A stretch of DNA of 64,000 nucleotides from Seohaeicola_A nanhaiensis (GTDB lineage: Bacteria > Pseudomonadota > Alphaproteobacteria > Rhodobacterales > Rhodobacteraceae): the NCBI RefSeq assembly GCF_042654245.1, contig NZ_JBHSGI010000002.1, forward strand, positions 434,001 to 498,000. The letters are read 5' to 3'. Below, one piece after another: positions 27,610 to 35,479 of the stretch. Numbering within the stretch: position 1 is the first letter of the stretch; each line of letters begins with the position of its first letter. Position numbers and translations under genes: made by a program. The notes beneath the pieces were generated by a model that saw only the letters and a program-made list of their open reading frames with translations, did no database searches and was not told where the DNA came from.

Positions 27610-28491
27610 TCAGGCCTCGGGCGCCGTTCGGAACAGGCGGACAAGCTCCGGGACATAGGCATCGCCGTGCCCCTCCGCCACCGCTCCCGAGAGGGCGGCG
27701 GACACCGCATCTGCGACCGTTTTCTGCGCGCCCGAAGCCTCGGACATGCTGCGGTAATAGTCGATGTCCTTCAAGGCGTTGGAGACGAAGAACGGCAATC
27801 CGTCGCGGTTCTGCGAGACGATGTAGGGGGCAAGACGGTCGAGTGCGACGCTGGCCCCGCCGCCGCCGGCCAGCACATCCACGAACACCTGCGGGTCGAC
27901 TCCGGCATCGCCAGCCTGGGCAGCGGCCTCGGCCAGCAGGGTCATGAAGCCGATAGACACATAGTTGTGCAGGAGCTTGAGCCGGTGGCCATGGCTGAGC
28001 GGGCCAACGTGATCGACCTTTTCGGTGAAAGAGGCTAGCACCGGTCGCACCCGTTCGAGCACCTCGGCCGGGCCGCCGGCAAGCAGGTTCAGCGTCCCTT
28101 CATGAGCGTGCTTTGCTGTCCGGGTCATCGGCGCGTCGATATAGTCGCCGCCGGCCTTGCGGATGACTTCGCCCATGCGCAGCGTCGACTCGGGCAAAGC
28201 GGTCGAGCAATCGACAACCACGGTGCCCGCCCGGATCGTTGTGGCAATTCCGTCCTTTCCGGTGATCACCGCCTCGACCTGAGGCGAGCCGGTGACGCAA
28301 AGAAGGATCACGTCGGAAGCCGCGGCCACTTCGGCGGGGGTCGCACAGGCGGTGGCGCCGAGCGCGCGGATTTCGTCCGTCGGCTGGTTGCCGGGGTGGT
28401 CGAGAAAGCTGAGCGCAAAGCCGCCGCGCGACAGAACGTTGCGGGCGATTCCGTGGCCCATGAGGCCGACACCGATGATACCGACGTGCAT
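27610..28491 (-). CDS. NAD(P)-dependent beta-hydroxyacid dehydrogenase (3-hydroxyisobutyrate dehydrogenase family), 293 aa
   Basis: A Rossmann dehydrogenase opening with MHVGIIGVGLMGHGIARNVL (GxGxxG cofactor loop) and containing VDCSTALPES, DAPMTRTAKHAHEGTLNLLAGG (where relatives have DAPVSGG) and the catalytic Lys in GHRLKLLHNY (K172). Family members oxidise 3-hydroxyisobutyrate, tartronate semialdehyde, 4-hydroxybutyrate or sulfolactaldehyde. The substituted DAPMTRT motif means the usual substrates should not be assumed. It lies 89 bp upstream of dctPQM on the same strand. Confidence 0.85.
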   Translation of the reverse strand: MHVGIIGVGLMGHGIARNVLSRGGFALSFLDHPGNQPTDEIRALGATACATPAEVAAASDVILLCVTGSPQVEAVITGKDGIATTIRAGTVVVDCSTALPESTLRMGEVIRKAGGDYIDAPMTRTAKHAHEGTLNLLAGGPAEVLERVRPVLASFTEKVDHVGPLSHGHRLKLLHNYVSIGFMTLLAEAAAQAGDAGVDPQVFVDVLAGGGGASVALDRLAPYIVSQNRDGLPFFVSNALKDIDYYRSMSEASGAQKTVADAVSAALSGAVAEGHGDAYVPELVRLFRTAPEA

Positions 28492-28594
28492 TTCGAGGAT
28501 CTCTCCGTTCAGACTGTTCTGCCATGCGACCTATCGGGAATGGCGGGGCGATAAAAGCCTGAACCGAACCGCCAGCCCGAAAGCGATGGGCCGA

Positions 28595-29269
28595 TCAGGC
28601 GAGGTCGCCCGCCGCCGGCATTCCTGCGACGGCAGCCAGGTCCTCTGCCGTGAGAGGCCCCCGAGCCCAGGGGCGCAGGCGCAGGCGAACGTTGGCCAGC
28701 AGCAGGGCGTCGTCGACCGGTGCGGTGAAACCTGCGCTGCGGGCGAGATCGCGGAAGGCGGCAGGCGAGACGTCCGGAACGATGGATGACTGTATCGGGG
28801 CAGCAGCAAGTCCCAGACGTCCGAGCCGCGCCCAGTCAAAGCGCGGTCCGGGGTCGGTCTTTCGGCCGGGCGCCATGTCGGAATGCCCGATCACGCCTTC
28901 CGGTCGAATGCCATGGCGGGACAGGATGCCCTCGAGCAAGGGTTCGAGCGCCGCCATCTGCAGTTCCGAGAAGGGATGTGTCCCGGTGTTGTCGAGCTCG
29001 ATCCCGATGGAGCGCGAGTTGATGTCCCCCTGCCCTGCCCACTCGCCCGCGCCGGCGTGCCAGGCACGCATTTCTTCCTGGACGAGGTGCCAGACTGTGC
29101 CGTCATTGCCAATCAGATAGTGCGCCGAGACCTCCGCCTCGGGGTCACAAAGACGGTTCAGCGCGGACAGCGCATCGCGCATGGCCGTGAAGTGCAGCAC
29201 CACCAGGGACGGGCGCAGACCGTCGCGCCGCGGGCCGAAATTCGGAGACGGATGCCAGCGCGGCGGCAA
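28595..29269 (-). CDS. ampD: N-acetylmuramoyl-L-alanine amidase, AmpD family, 224 aa
   Basis: A zinc amidase of the amidase_2 family that cleaves the muramic acid-peptide bond, probably of cytoplasmic anhydro-muropeptides. Ligand residues are visible as H26 (VVLHFTAM), H129 (IGHSDMAPG) and D139 (KTDPGPRFDW), with E91 (IGIELDN) in the active site. No signal peptide is seen, in keeping with AmpD. The start appears to be TTG at 29269, 3 bp after the upstream lipoprotein stop, so the two genes are tightly linked. Confidence 0.88.
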   Translation of the reverse strand: MPPRWHPSPNFGPRRDGLRPSLVVLHFTAMRDALSALNRLCDPEAEVSAHYLIGNDGTVWHLVQEEMRAWHAGAGEWAGQGDINSRSIGIELDNTGTHPFSELQMAALEPLLEGILSRHGIRPEGVIGHSDMAPGRKTDPGPRFDWARLGRLGLAAAPIQSSIVPDVSPAAFRDLARSAGFTAPVDDALLLANVRLRLRPWARGPLTAEDLAAVAGMPAAGDLA

Positions 29270-29272
29270 GGT

Positions 29273-30088
29273 CTAGTGCTTTGTCGCCGTGCGGAAGGGC
29301 GCCGGGTTCCAGTCGCAGGCAAACCCGTCGCCATCGGGATCGAGGCCGCGCCGATCACGCTCGGGGCCTCCGCTGGCCAGGAAGTCGATCTGCGCCTGAT
29401 CCGCGGAGGGATAACGAGCGCAGGCTCGTTCAGTGTGGCCGGGCAATCTCAGTCCGCTGCGATTGTACATCTGAGTTCCGCGTTCGTGCGTGGTTTCCAG
29501 CGCGAAGGTCACGATGTTCGGGCCGGCCGAGCCATCACGCGTCGGCAGCGCGGTCGGCTGGATCAGCTGGTATTGCTGCCGGTTTCGGGCGATGCGTTCC
29601 GCGTCGCTTTCGATGGTGCGGGAGTTGGCGACGGATTTGAAGTCGTTTTCCGTCGACAGGCCGGCGGAGTTTTCGACCGCAGGTGCAGGAGCCTCGACCA
29701 CAGGTGCGGGAACCTGGATCTCCGGCGCAGGGTTCGAAGGGCTGGCGACCACCGGCGCCACGCCCGAATTGGAGCTGGACGCGGCCAGGGCGGCGGCGGT
29801 TTCGGCCGCAAGATCGGCATCGCTCGACGCATTGGCCAGGAAGCTGTCTGTGGTCTGCGCCGTCGCCGGTGCGGGTCCGTTCGGCACCACGGAGGCAGCG
29901 GATGCCACGCCAGCCGGCGCGGGCGGCAGCGCCTCACCGGACACAGCGGACGGCGGAATGAACAGGCCGTTTGCGGCAGAGGCCGCGCTGGGAGCCTGCC
30001 CGCTCATTTCATCGTAACCCGAGTCGGGCACTTGCGTTGAGCAGGCGCCCAACGCGCCTGCGAGGATCAGGATCAGGGGTACCCGCAT
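29273..30088 (-). CDS. lipoprotein with C-terminal Excalibur-like calcium-binding motif, 271 aa
   Basis: The ATG at 30088 gives a lipoprotein signal, MRVPLILILAGALGACS, with lipobox ALGAC; the frame runs further up to 30211 but without a signal. The middle (about 30-150) is low-complexity, rich in Ala, Pro, Ser and Val, and looks like a disordered cell-wall-spanning linker. The C-terminal part has CARYPSADQAQIDFL and RRGLDPDGDGFACDWNP, the D-x-D-x-D-G-x-x-C pattern of Excalibur/EF-hand-like domains. It is followed 3 bp later by ampD, suggesting a cell-envelope role. Exact function unknown. Confidence 0.8.
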   Translation of the reverse strand: MRVPLILILAGALGACSTQVPDSGYDEMSGQAPSAASAANGLFIPPSAVSGEALPPAPAGVASAASVVPNGPAPATAQTTDSFLANASSDADLAAETAAALAASSSNSGVAPVVASPSNPAPEIQVPAPVVEAPAPAVENSAGLSTENDFKSVANSRTIESDAERIARNRQQYQLIQPTALPTRDGSAGPNIVTFALETTHERGTQMYNRSGLRLPGHTERACARYPSADQAQIDFLASGGPERDRRGLDPDGDGFACDWNPAPFRTATKH

Positions 30089-30126
30089 TACACACGCCTC
30101 GATGTTCTTATTGATTGAGGCCGTTT

Positions 30127-31614
30127 TTACCACCATTTCGCCGGTTTGGCCACAAACTGAGCGGCGGTTTCCAGCGCAAGGGCGGTATTGAGCAGATCGC
30201 CTTCCTCCCACGGGCGGCCGATCAGCTGGAGCCCCAGCGGCAGACCCTGCCGGTCCAGTCCGGCGGGCACCGCAATTCCGGGCAGCCCTGCAAGGTTGAC
30301 CGTCACGGTGAAGACGTCGTTGAGATACATCTGCACTGGATCGGCATCCTGCATCTCGCCCAGACCGAAGGCAGCCGAAGGGGTGGCGGGCGTCAGGATC
30401 GCATCCACGCCCTGGGCGAACACATCCTCGAAATCCTTCTTGATCAGGGTCCGCACCTTGCGGGCGCGGTTGTAATAGGCGTCGTAGAAGCCGGCGGAAA
30501 GGACATAGGTGCCAACCATCACGCGACGCTGTACTTCCTTGCCAAAACCTTCGGCGCGGGTCTTTTCGTACATCTCGGTGATGCCGTCGCCCTGCGACAG
30601 CTTCGCCCGATGGCCATAGCGCACGCCGTCATAACGGGCGAGGTTCGACGAAGCCTCGGCCGGCGCGATCACGTAATAGGCCGGGAGGGCGTATCTGGTG
30701 TGCGGCAGCGAGATGTCGACAATCTTCGCACCAGCGTCCTTCAGCATCTCGGCGCCGCGGGTCCAGAGCGCCTCGATTTCGTCGGGCATTCCGTCCATCC
30801 GGTATTCCTTGGGAATGCCGATGGTCTTCCCGCGGATGTCGCCGGTCAGCATGGCCTCGAAGTTCGGCACGGGCAGGTCGGCGGAGGTGCTGTCCTTGGG
30901 GTCCGACGAACACATCGCTTCGAGCATGATCGCCGCGTCACGGACGTCCTTGGTCATCGGGCCGGCCTGGTCGAGCGAGGAGGCAAAGGCGACGATGCCC
31001 CAGCGCGAACAGCGCCCGTAGGTCGGCTTGATGCCGGTGATGCCGGTAAAGGCAGCGGGCTGGCGGATCGAGCCGCCGGTGTCGGTGCCGGTGGCCGCAA
31101 GGCACAGGTCGGCCGCGACGGCGGAGGCCGAGCCGCCCGAAGAGCCGCCGGGGGTCAGCGCGGCGTCATCGTTGCCGCGCCGCCAGGGGTTCACGACATT
31201 GCCATAGCAGGAGGTTTCGTTTGACGAGCCCATCGCGAATTCGTCCATGTTGAGCTTGCCGAGCATGACGGCGCCAGCATCGATGAGGTTCTGGCTGACC
31301 GTCGATTCATATTCCGGTCTGAAGCCATTGAGAATACGGCTGGCGGCCTGGCTTGGCACACCCTTGGTGCAGAAGAGATCCTTTATGCCGATGGGCAGGC
31401 CACACATGGCAGGCGCATCGCCCTGCGCCAGACGCGCGTCGGCAGCCTTGGCGCGCTCCAGCGCGATATCGGGGGTCTTGTGGACGAAGGCATTGAGCGC
31501 ATTGGCGTCGTCGATGGCCTTGAGGCAGGCCTCGGTCAATTCCACCGAGGTGGTCTCTTTCTTGCGCAGGGCGTCGCGCGCGGCGGCCAGCGTCAACGTG
31601 TTCAGCGCGCTCAT
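30127..31614 (-). CDS. gatA: aspartyl/glutamyl-tRNA(Asn/Gln) amidotransferase subunit A, 495 aa
   Basis: The amidase subunit of GatCAB, which makes Gln-tRNA(Gln) or Asn-tRNA(Asn) by transamidation. The amidase-signature triad is present: K78 in PIGIKDLFCTKG, cis-Ser S158 in GGSSGGS and S182 in TDTGGSIRQPA. Length is standard. It overlaps the end of gatC by 4 bp (ATGA), so the two are translationally coupled. gatB is not in this window. Confidence 0.96.
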   Translation of the reverse strand: MSALNTLTLAAARDALRKKETTSVELTEACLKAIDDANALNAFVHKTPDIALERAKAADARLAQGDAPAMCGLPIGIKDLFCTKGVPSQAASRILNGFRPEYESTVSQNLIDAGAVMLGKLNMDEFAMGSSNETSCYGNVVNPWRRGNDDAALTPGGSSGGSASAVAADLCLAATGTDTGGSIRQPAAFTGITGIKPTYGRCSRWGIVAFASSLDQAGPMTKDVRDAAIMLEAMCSSDPKDSTSADLPVPNFEAMLTGDIRGKTIGIPKEYRMDGMPDEIEALWTRGAEMLKDAGAKIVDISLPHTRYALPAYYVIAPAEASSNLARYDGVRYGHRAKLSQGDGITEMYEKTRAEGFGKEVQRRVMVGTYVLSAGFYDAYYNRARKVRTLIKKDFEDVFAQGVDAILTPATPSAAFGLGEMQDADPVQMYLNDVFTVTVNLAGLPGIAVPAGLDRQGLPLGLQLIGRPWEEGDLLNTALALETAAQFVAKPAKWW

Positions 31615-31898
31615 TCCACCACCTTCGGGACTGCAAAGAAACCTTCGCGCGCATCGGGCGCGTTCGACAGGACCCTGCCCTGCTGGTTGCCGTCGGTAAC
31701 CTGATCCTGACGTCGTTTCAGCTTCATCGGCGTGACCGAGGTCATCGGCTCGACGCCATCGACGTTCACCTCGTTCAGCTGTTCGATGAAGCCGAGGATC
31801 GTATTGAATTCGGCGGCGAGGCCCGGCAAGGCCTCGGGCTCGACCTTGATCCGCGCGAGTTTGGCCACGCGGGCGGCAGTGGTTTCGTCAATCGACAT
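31611..31898 (-). CDS. gatC: aspartyl/glutamyl-tRNA(Asn/Gln) amidotransferase subunit C, 95 aa
   Basis: The small GatC subunit that belts GatA to GatB. It has the usual start (MSIDETTAARVAKLARIKV) and the conserved NTILGFIEQLNEVNVDGVEPMTSVTPM. It is the first gene of gatCA. Confidence 0.95.
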   Translation of the reverse strand: MSIDETTAARVAKLARIKVEPEALPGLAAEFNTILGFIEQLNEVNVDGVEPMTSVTPMKLKRRQDQVTDGNQQGRVLSNAPDAREGFFAVPKVVE

Positions 31899-32231
31899 GG
31901 GTCATCTCCGAACGGTCCCGCGCCGTTTACCGCCATGCGCCTCTGCCTTCAAGGCCGCCTTGCCTGTCCGATCGATTCCGGCTTGCCCCGAAGCGCGGCG
32001 GCGCACAGGATCGCGGCATCATGGAGGATCTTGGTCCGGCGACACAAAAGGTCGTCAAAGGCCGGGCAGTTCGAGATGGACAAGGCGGCGACGGGGGCGA
32101 CCGGTGATATGTCCTCAGTACGAAAAATGGGAACGCCGATTTCAAGGCTATGAGACGGCCGGCTGTCCGCGCAGGAAAACGGACGAAAATCCTCCAAAGA
32201 CGTTGCTGACCCTCAATTACAGGAGACCGGT
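31899..32231. other. divergent intergenic region gatC / VOC gene, no gene recognised
   Basis: About 330 bp between divergent genes. Short open frames exist on both strands but none has recognisable protein motifs or a good ribosome site. It must hold the promoters of gatCA and of the VOC gene. No strong inverted repeat was seen. Confidence 0.5.
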
Positions 32232-32648
32232 ATGAAGCTTACCCTGCACCATGTGAATGTCGTGACCGAAAACGTCGAACGGCTCGACGCCTTTTACCGG
32301 GACGTGCTGGGCCTGGAACGCGAGACCGAGGGGCTGCCGGTGCTCGAGAAGACAAAGGGCTATGCCGGCGACGTGGCCTTCGTGACCGACGGGGCGATCC
32401 AGACCCATCTGGCGCAGAAGGACGTGCGGGCGGGATTTCGAACCGGGCAGATCGTCAACCCGGTCAGTCACGGCCATATCGCCTATCGCACTGATGACCT
32501 CGATGCGTTCAAGGCGCATCTCGACGGGCAAGGCGTTCCCTATTCCGACTGGGGCGAGCGCGCGGTTGCGGGTTGGCGACAAATCTTCTTCTACGATCCC
32601 GACGGCAATGTGATCGAGGTGCACCAGGTGGACGCGGCAGCGGACTAG
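32232..32648 (+). CDS. VOC-family (glyoxalase/dioxygenase-like) protein, 138 aa
   Basis: A single vicinal-oxygen-chelate module of two beta-alpha-beta-beta-beta units: LTLHHVNVVTENVERLDAFYRDVLGLE at the start and GHIAYRTDDLDAFKAHLDGQGVPY in the middle. Metal ligands are likely in LHHVNV, GHIAYR and the final NVIEVHQ. It could act as a glyoxalase, dioxygenase or antibiotic-resistance-type enzyme; nothing in the context decides. AGGAGA precedes the ATG. It overlaps the end of the convergent cysteine-hydrolase gene by 4 bp. Confidence 0.82.
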   Translation: MKLTLHHVNVVTENVERLDAFYRDVLGLERETEGLPVLEKTKGYAGDVAFVTDGAIQTHLAQKDVRAGFRTGQIVNPVSHGHIAYRTDDLDAFKAHLDGQGVPYSDWGERAVAGWRQIFFYDPDGNVIEVHQVDAAAD

Positions 32649-33436
32649 AGTGTGGCCCCGACTGACGTATCCCAGATCACCTCGTGATAGTCGAAGCCAC
32701 CGGCCAGCGTGGGTTTGACAACCTCGAAGAAGGGCGAAAGGTCGAAATCGCGTGGGGTATAAAGCGAGTGGTGCCGGATCAGGAAGACCTCGCGGCGGAT
32801 GAAATCGCCCTCCTCGCCTTCGACCCGGATTTTCGGCAGAATCGGATAGTTGATCGCCTGATAGGCCTGCGCGATCAGCGAGGAACAAATGGCCCGTGTC
32901 GGATCGCCCGACCCGAGATGCAGCATCCGCCGCCGCCACCGCACCGGAACCGGTGGCGTGGGAAAGAAAAATCGCAAAAGGTCGATGATATTGCGCAGGT
33001 CGTATCGCGTGCCGAGATGCTCTTTCATGAAAGTGACAAGGGCAATACGGTCGGCATCGCTCAGCCCCGGCGCACGGCAGATGCGCGTGTTGTGGGAGCG
33101 GTATTTCGACAGCGGAGCGGCAACGCAGCCTTCGCCCAGATTGACCTCGATCAGGCGGGGACGTTCCGAACCATCCGCCGGTACGGGCAAAGCATCGCCG
33201 ACATACATGGCCGCATGCGACCATGTGGACTGGGTCAGATATTTGATCCCGACCGAAATCCGCTCGTGGCCTTCAACCAGCAGGACGTCACCGGGGCGCA
33301 GGATGGTCTGAAGGCGGTCGAAATCTGAAGGCGTATAGGGGCGGTAACCGGGGCTGGGGCGGTTCAGCTTGGCCGAGAGGCGACGACCGAACCAGTCGAG
33401 AAATCGGTCCATCACGGTATCGTTGCGGGCAGTCAT
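32645..33436 (-). CDS. YiiX/YebB-like NlpC/P60-type cysteine hydrolase, 263 aa
   Basis: A permuted papain-fold (YiiX-like) protein. GDVLLVEGHERISVGIKYLTQSTWSHAAMYVG gives the His (H74), and RAICSSLIAQAYQ gives the Cys (C184), in the order His-then-Cys that marks this permuted group. No signal peptide is evident. The family includes amidases acting on lipids or peptides, and the substrate here is unknown. It converges with the VOC gene and overlaps it by 4 bp. Confidence 0.8.
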   Translation of the reverse strand: MTARNDTVMDRFLDWFGRRLSAKLNRPSPGYRPYTPSDFDRLQTILRPGDVLLVEGHERISVGIKYLTQSTWSHAAMYVGDALPVPADGSERPRLIEVNLGEGCVAAPLSKYRSHNTRICRAPGLSDADRIALVTFMKEHLGTRYDLRNIIDLLRFFFPTPPVPVRWRRRMLHLGSGDPTRAICSSLIAQAYQAINYPILPKIRVEGEEGDFIRREVFLIRHHSLYTPRDFDLSPFFEVVKPTLAGGFDYHEVIWDTSVGATL

Positions 33437-33526
33437 GACGCCTTTCCCTGCAGTGCGCGCCCTGTCCTGAAAGGGATTTATGGCGCCCTCAGACGAAATA
33501 CAGGGGCCTTGCGGCGCTTTTTGGGA

Positions 33527-34687
33527 TCAGGCGTGGCGGCGGCGCGGCAAGGACAATGTCAGGGCGAAGGCGAGGAGTGTCAGCACCAGGAGCGCGATGA
33601 AGGCCCAGAAATAGCTGCCTGTCGTATCGAACAGGGTGCCCGCAAGGATGGGACCGAGCCAGGCCAGGGAACTGCCGGCGAACAGCACCCGGCCGAACTT
33701 GGCGCCATGGCCGGAGAGGCCGAAATATTCGGCCACGGTAGGTGAGACGACGACGAAAAGCGCACCGTGGCAGAAGCCGTAGAGCGCAATTGTGGGATAC
33801 AGAAGGGCAAGGTTCCGGAAACCGGCCAAGCCGGCCAGGGCGACGACCATCCCGGCAAGGCAGATGAGATAGGCGTTGCGCCCGCCGATGGCATCCAGGG
33901 CACGGCCCAGCACGAGACGGCCGGCAACGCTGGCGCCGCCGACGATGGAGACCAGTCCTGCCGAGCCGGGAACCGAGAGGCCGAGATCGGCGCCATGTGC
34001 CGGCAGATGGAGCGGCACGGTCAGGAGGGTCGGCACGAAACAGGCCTGGATCGCGCAAAGGATCAGCAAAGTGCGGCGGTTGCCCGCGACTGGCTGGTCG
34101 ACCTGCGTGGCCCCCGGAGTCTCTCTCGCTACGGGCGGGAGCGACATCGCCTGCGCGGCCCCGAAGAGCACGATTGCGGCGAGCGCCCCCATGGCGATCA
34201 CCGTGACGCGCCACCCGACGCCTGCGATCAACAGTGCGACAATGAGGGGCAGCACCATCTGGCCCAGGGCCGTGCCGACCTTGACCACTGCCGTCATCAA
34301 ACCACGCCGTTCACCGAACCAGTGCGCGACGGTGGACAGCGTTACCACATCATGGGTGCCAAGACCGAGGCCGATCAGGGTGCCGAAAATCGCGAACATC
34401 TGCCATGGCGCGCTGACCTGTGACATCAGGGCGTAGCCGAGGCCATAGGCCAGACCTGTTGCCGCAAGCACCCTGCGCGGGCCGAAGCTGTCGGTCAGCC
34501 GTCCACCGACCATCGCCAAAAGGCCCATCATGAAGAACGCCAGGGACGAGCAGGCCGAGAACAGTGTGCGGGACCAACCGAACTCGGTTTCGAAGACCTT
34601 GAAGAAGAGGCCGAAGGAGAACAGCAGCCCTATCACGGTGAATTGGGTCAGGCATGCGCCCGCGACCACGAGATATCGTGCCTGCAC
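33527..34687 (-). CDS. MFS transporter (monocarboxylate/oxalate-formate type), 386 aa
   Basis: About 12 TM helices with the MFS loop 2-3 motif GGRLTDSFGPRRVLAATGL (about 61-79) and a related signature in the second half (GRLVLGRALDAIGGRN). The N-terminal QFTVIGLLFSFGLFFKVFETEFGWSRT pattern is typical of the MCT-like/oxalate:formate antiporter branch. It is monocistronic by spacing. Substrate not determinable. Confidence 0.87.
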   Translation of the reverse strand: MQARYLVVAGACLTQFTVIGLLFSFGLFFKVFETEFGWSRTLFSACSSLAFFMMGLLAMVGGRLTDSFGPRRVLAATGLAYGLGYALMSQVSAPWQMFAIFGTLIGLGLGTHDVVTLSTVAHWFGERRGLMTAVVKVGTALGQMVLPLIVALLIAGVGWRVTVIAMGALAAIVLFGAAQAMSLPPVARETPGATQVDQPVAGNRRTLLILCAIQACFVPTLLTVPLHLPAHGADLGLSVPGSAGLVSIVGGASVAGRLVLGRALDAIGGRNAYLICLAGMVVALAGLAGFRNLALLYPTIALYGFCHGALFVVVSPTVAEYFGLSGHGAKFGRVLFAGSSLAWLGPILAGTLFDTTGSYFWAFIALLVLTLLAFALTLSLPRRRHA

Positions 34688-35074
34688 CTTGCATGCTCCC
34701 CCATTCGGCCAGACTTGATTAGCGAGTGCAGGACATTACGGCAACGTCCAAGGCGCGGGTGACGGTGCGTGGCGGGAGGAAGAAATCAACCAGGCGTGAC
34801 CAGCGATTGTTGCCGGTCCGGAGGCTTTACCAGTCTGCCGCAAAGACAATCTCTTGTTTACCAACCATCGCCCAAGTTTCGACAGGTTTTGCTGGCAAAT
34901 GCCGAGCGTGGGACTCGTCCGTCGGGCAATCCGGCGGCAGGGACTCGCGATACGGCAAAGCGCGCCCGCTGCGGGCGTCGTCTTTTGCCGGCGAAGACCC
35001 GGGTCGGTCCGGGCGTTCCGGCCGAAACGGTAGCCCTTTTTGCGTGAGGGCCGAGAGTAACCGAGGATGCCGGA
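34688..35074. other. intergenic region, no gene recognised
   Basis: About 390 bp between the MFS gene start and the 126-aa ORF. Short open frames show no family features. A CGCCCGC-TG-CGGGCG hairpin at about 34965-34980 is followed by TCGTCTTTTG and could end a plus-strand transcript or mark a short RNA; no more can be supported. Confidence 0.4.
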
Positions 35075-35455
35075 ATGAGCGATGAAATTCTGAATACCGA
35101 ACAGCGCACTGCGATTGGCGTTCTGCTGACCGAACTCCGCTCGGAAGTGAGCTATGGTTATCGCCGGCGGCAGGGCGAAAACTGGTTCGTGCAGCGTGCC
35201 ATGAAGGGCGACACGGTCGAACTAGCCGAGGTCTTGTGTCAAACTCCGGGCGTGGCGGACCGTATCAAGAACGACGATCTCCCGGATGCGCTGATCGACA
35301 ACGAGGCGATGCAGGACTTCATCACCTATGTCGATATGGAAGCAACGCGCAACTGGACGCAGCACTATGACATCGAAGTCGCGGACATGATCATCGAGGG
35401 GTTCATGGACGCGGCCAGCGCGACTGGCGCGCGCGTTGCGCAATCCCGGTCGTGA
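35075..35455 (+). CDS. conserved-looking hypothetical protein, 126 aa
   Basis: I do not recognise a family. The product is acidic and predicted mostly helical, soluble, without signal peptide or TM segment, with ELRSEVSYGYRRRQGENWFVQRAM near residue 19 and several Asp/Glu-rich helices later. GAGGATG lies before the ATG, and codon use (GC at third positions) looks coding. It faces the four-gene GTPase operon, stop codons 13 bp apart, and so may be an accessory of that locus, but co-regulation is not shown. Confidence 0.65.
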   Translation: MSDEILNTEQRTAIGVLLTELRSEVSYGYRRRQGENWFVQRAMKGDTVELAEVLCQTPGVADRIKNDDLPDALIDNEAMQDFITYVDMEATRNWTQHYDIEVADMIIEGFMDAASATGARVAQSRS

Positions 35456-35459
35456 TGGC

Positions 35460-35479
35460 GGCGGCGGCTCAACGCCGCC
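35460..35479. terminator. possible shared hairpin between convergent genes
   Basis: GGCGGCG-GCTCAA-CGCCGCC lies across the gap between the 126-aa ORF and the last GTPase gene, and overlaps the last codons of the latter. It could terminate either transcript, though no T-run follows. Confidence 0.35.
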
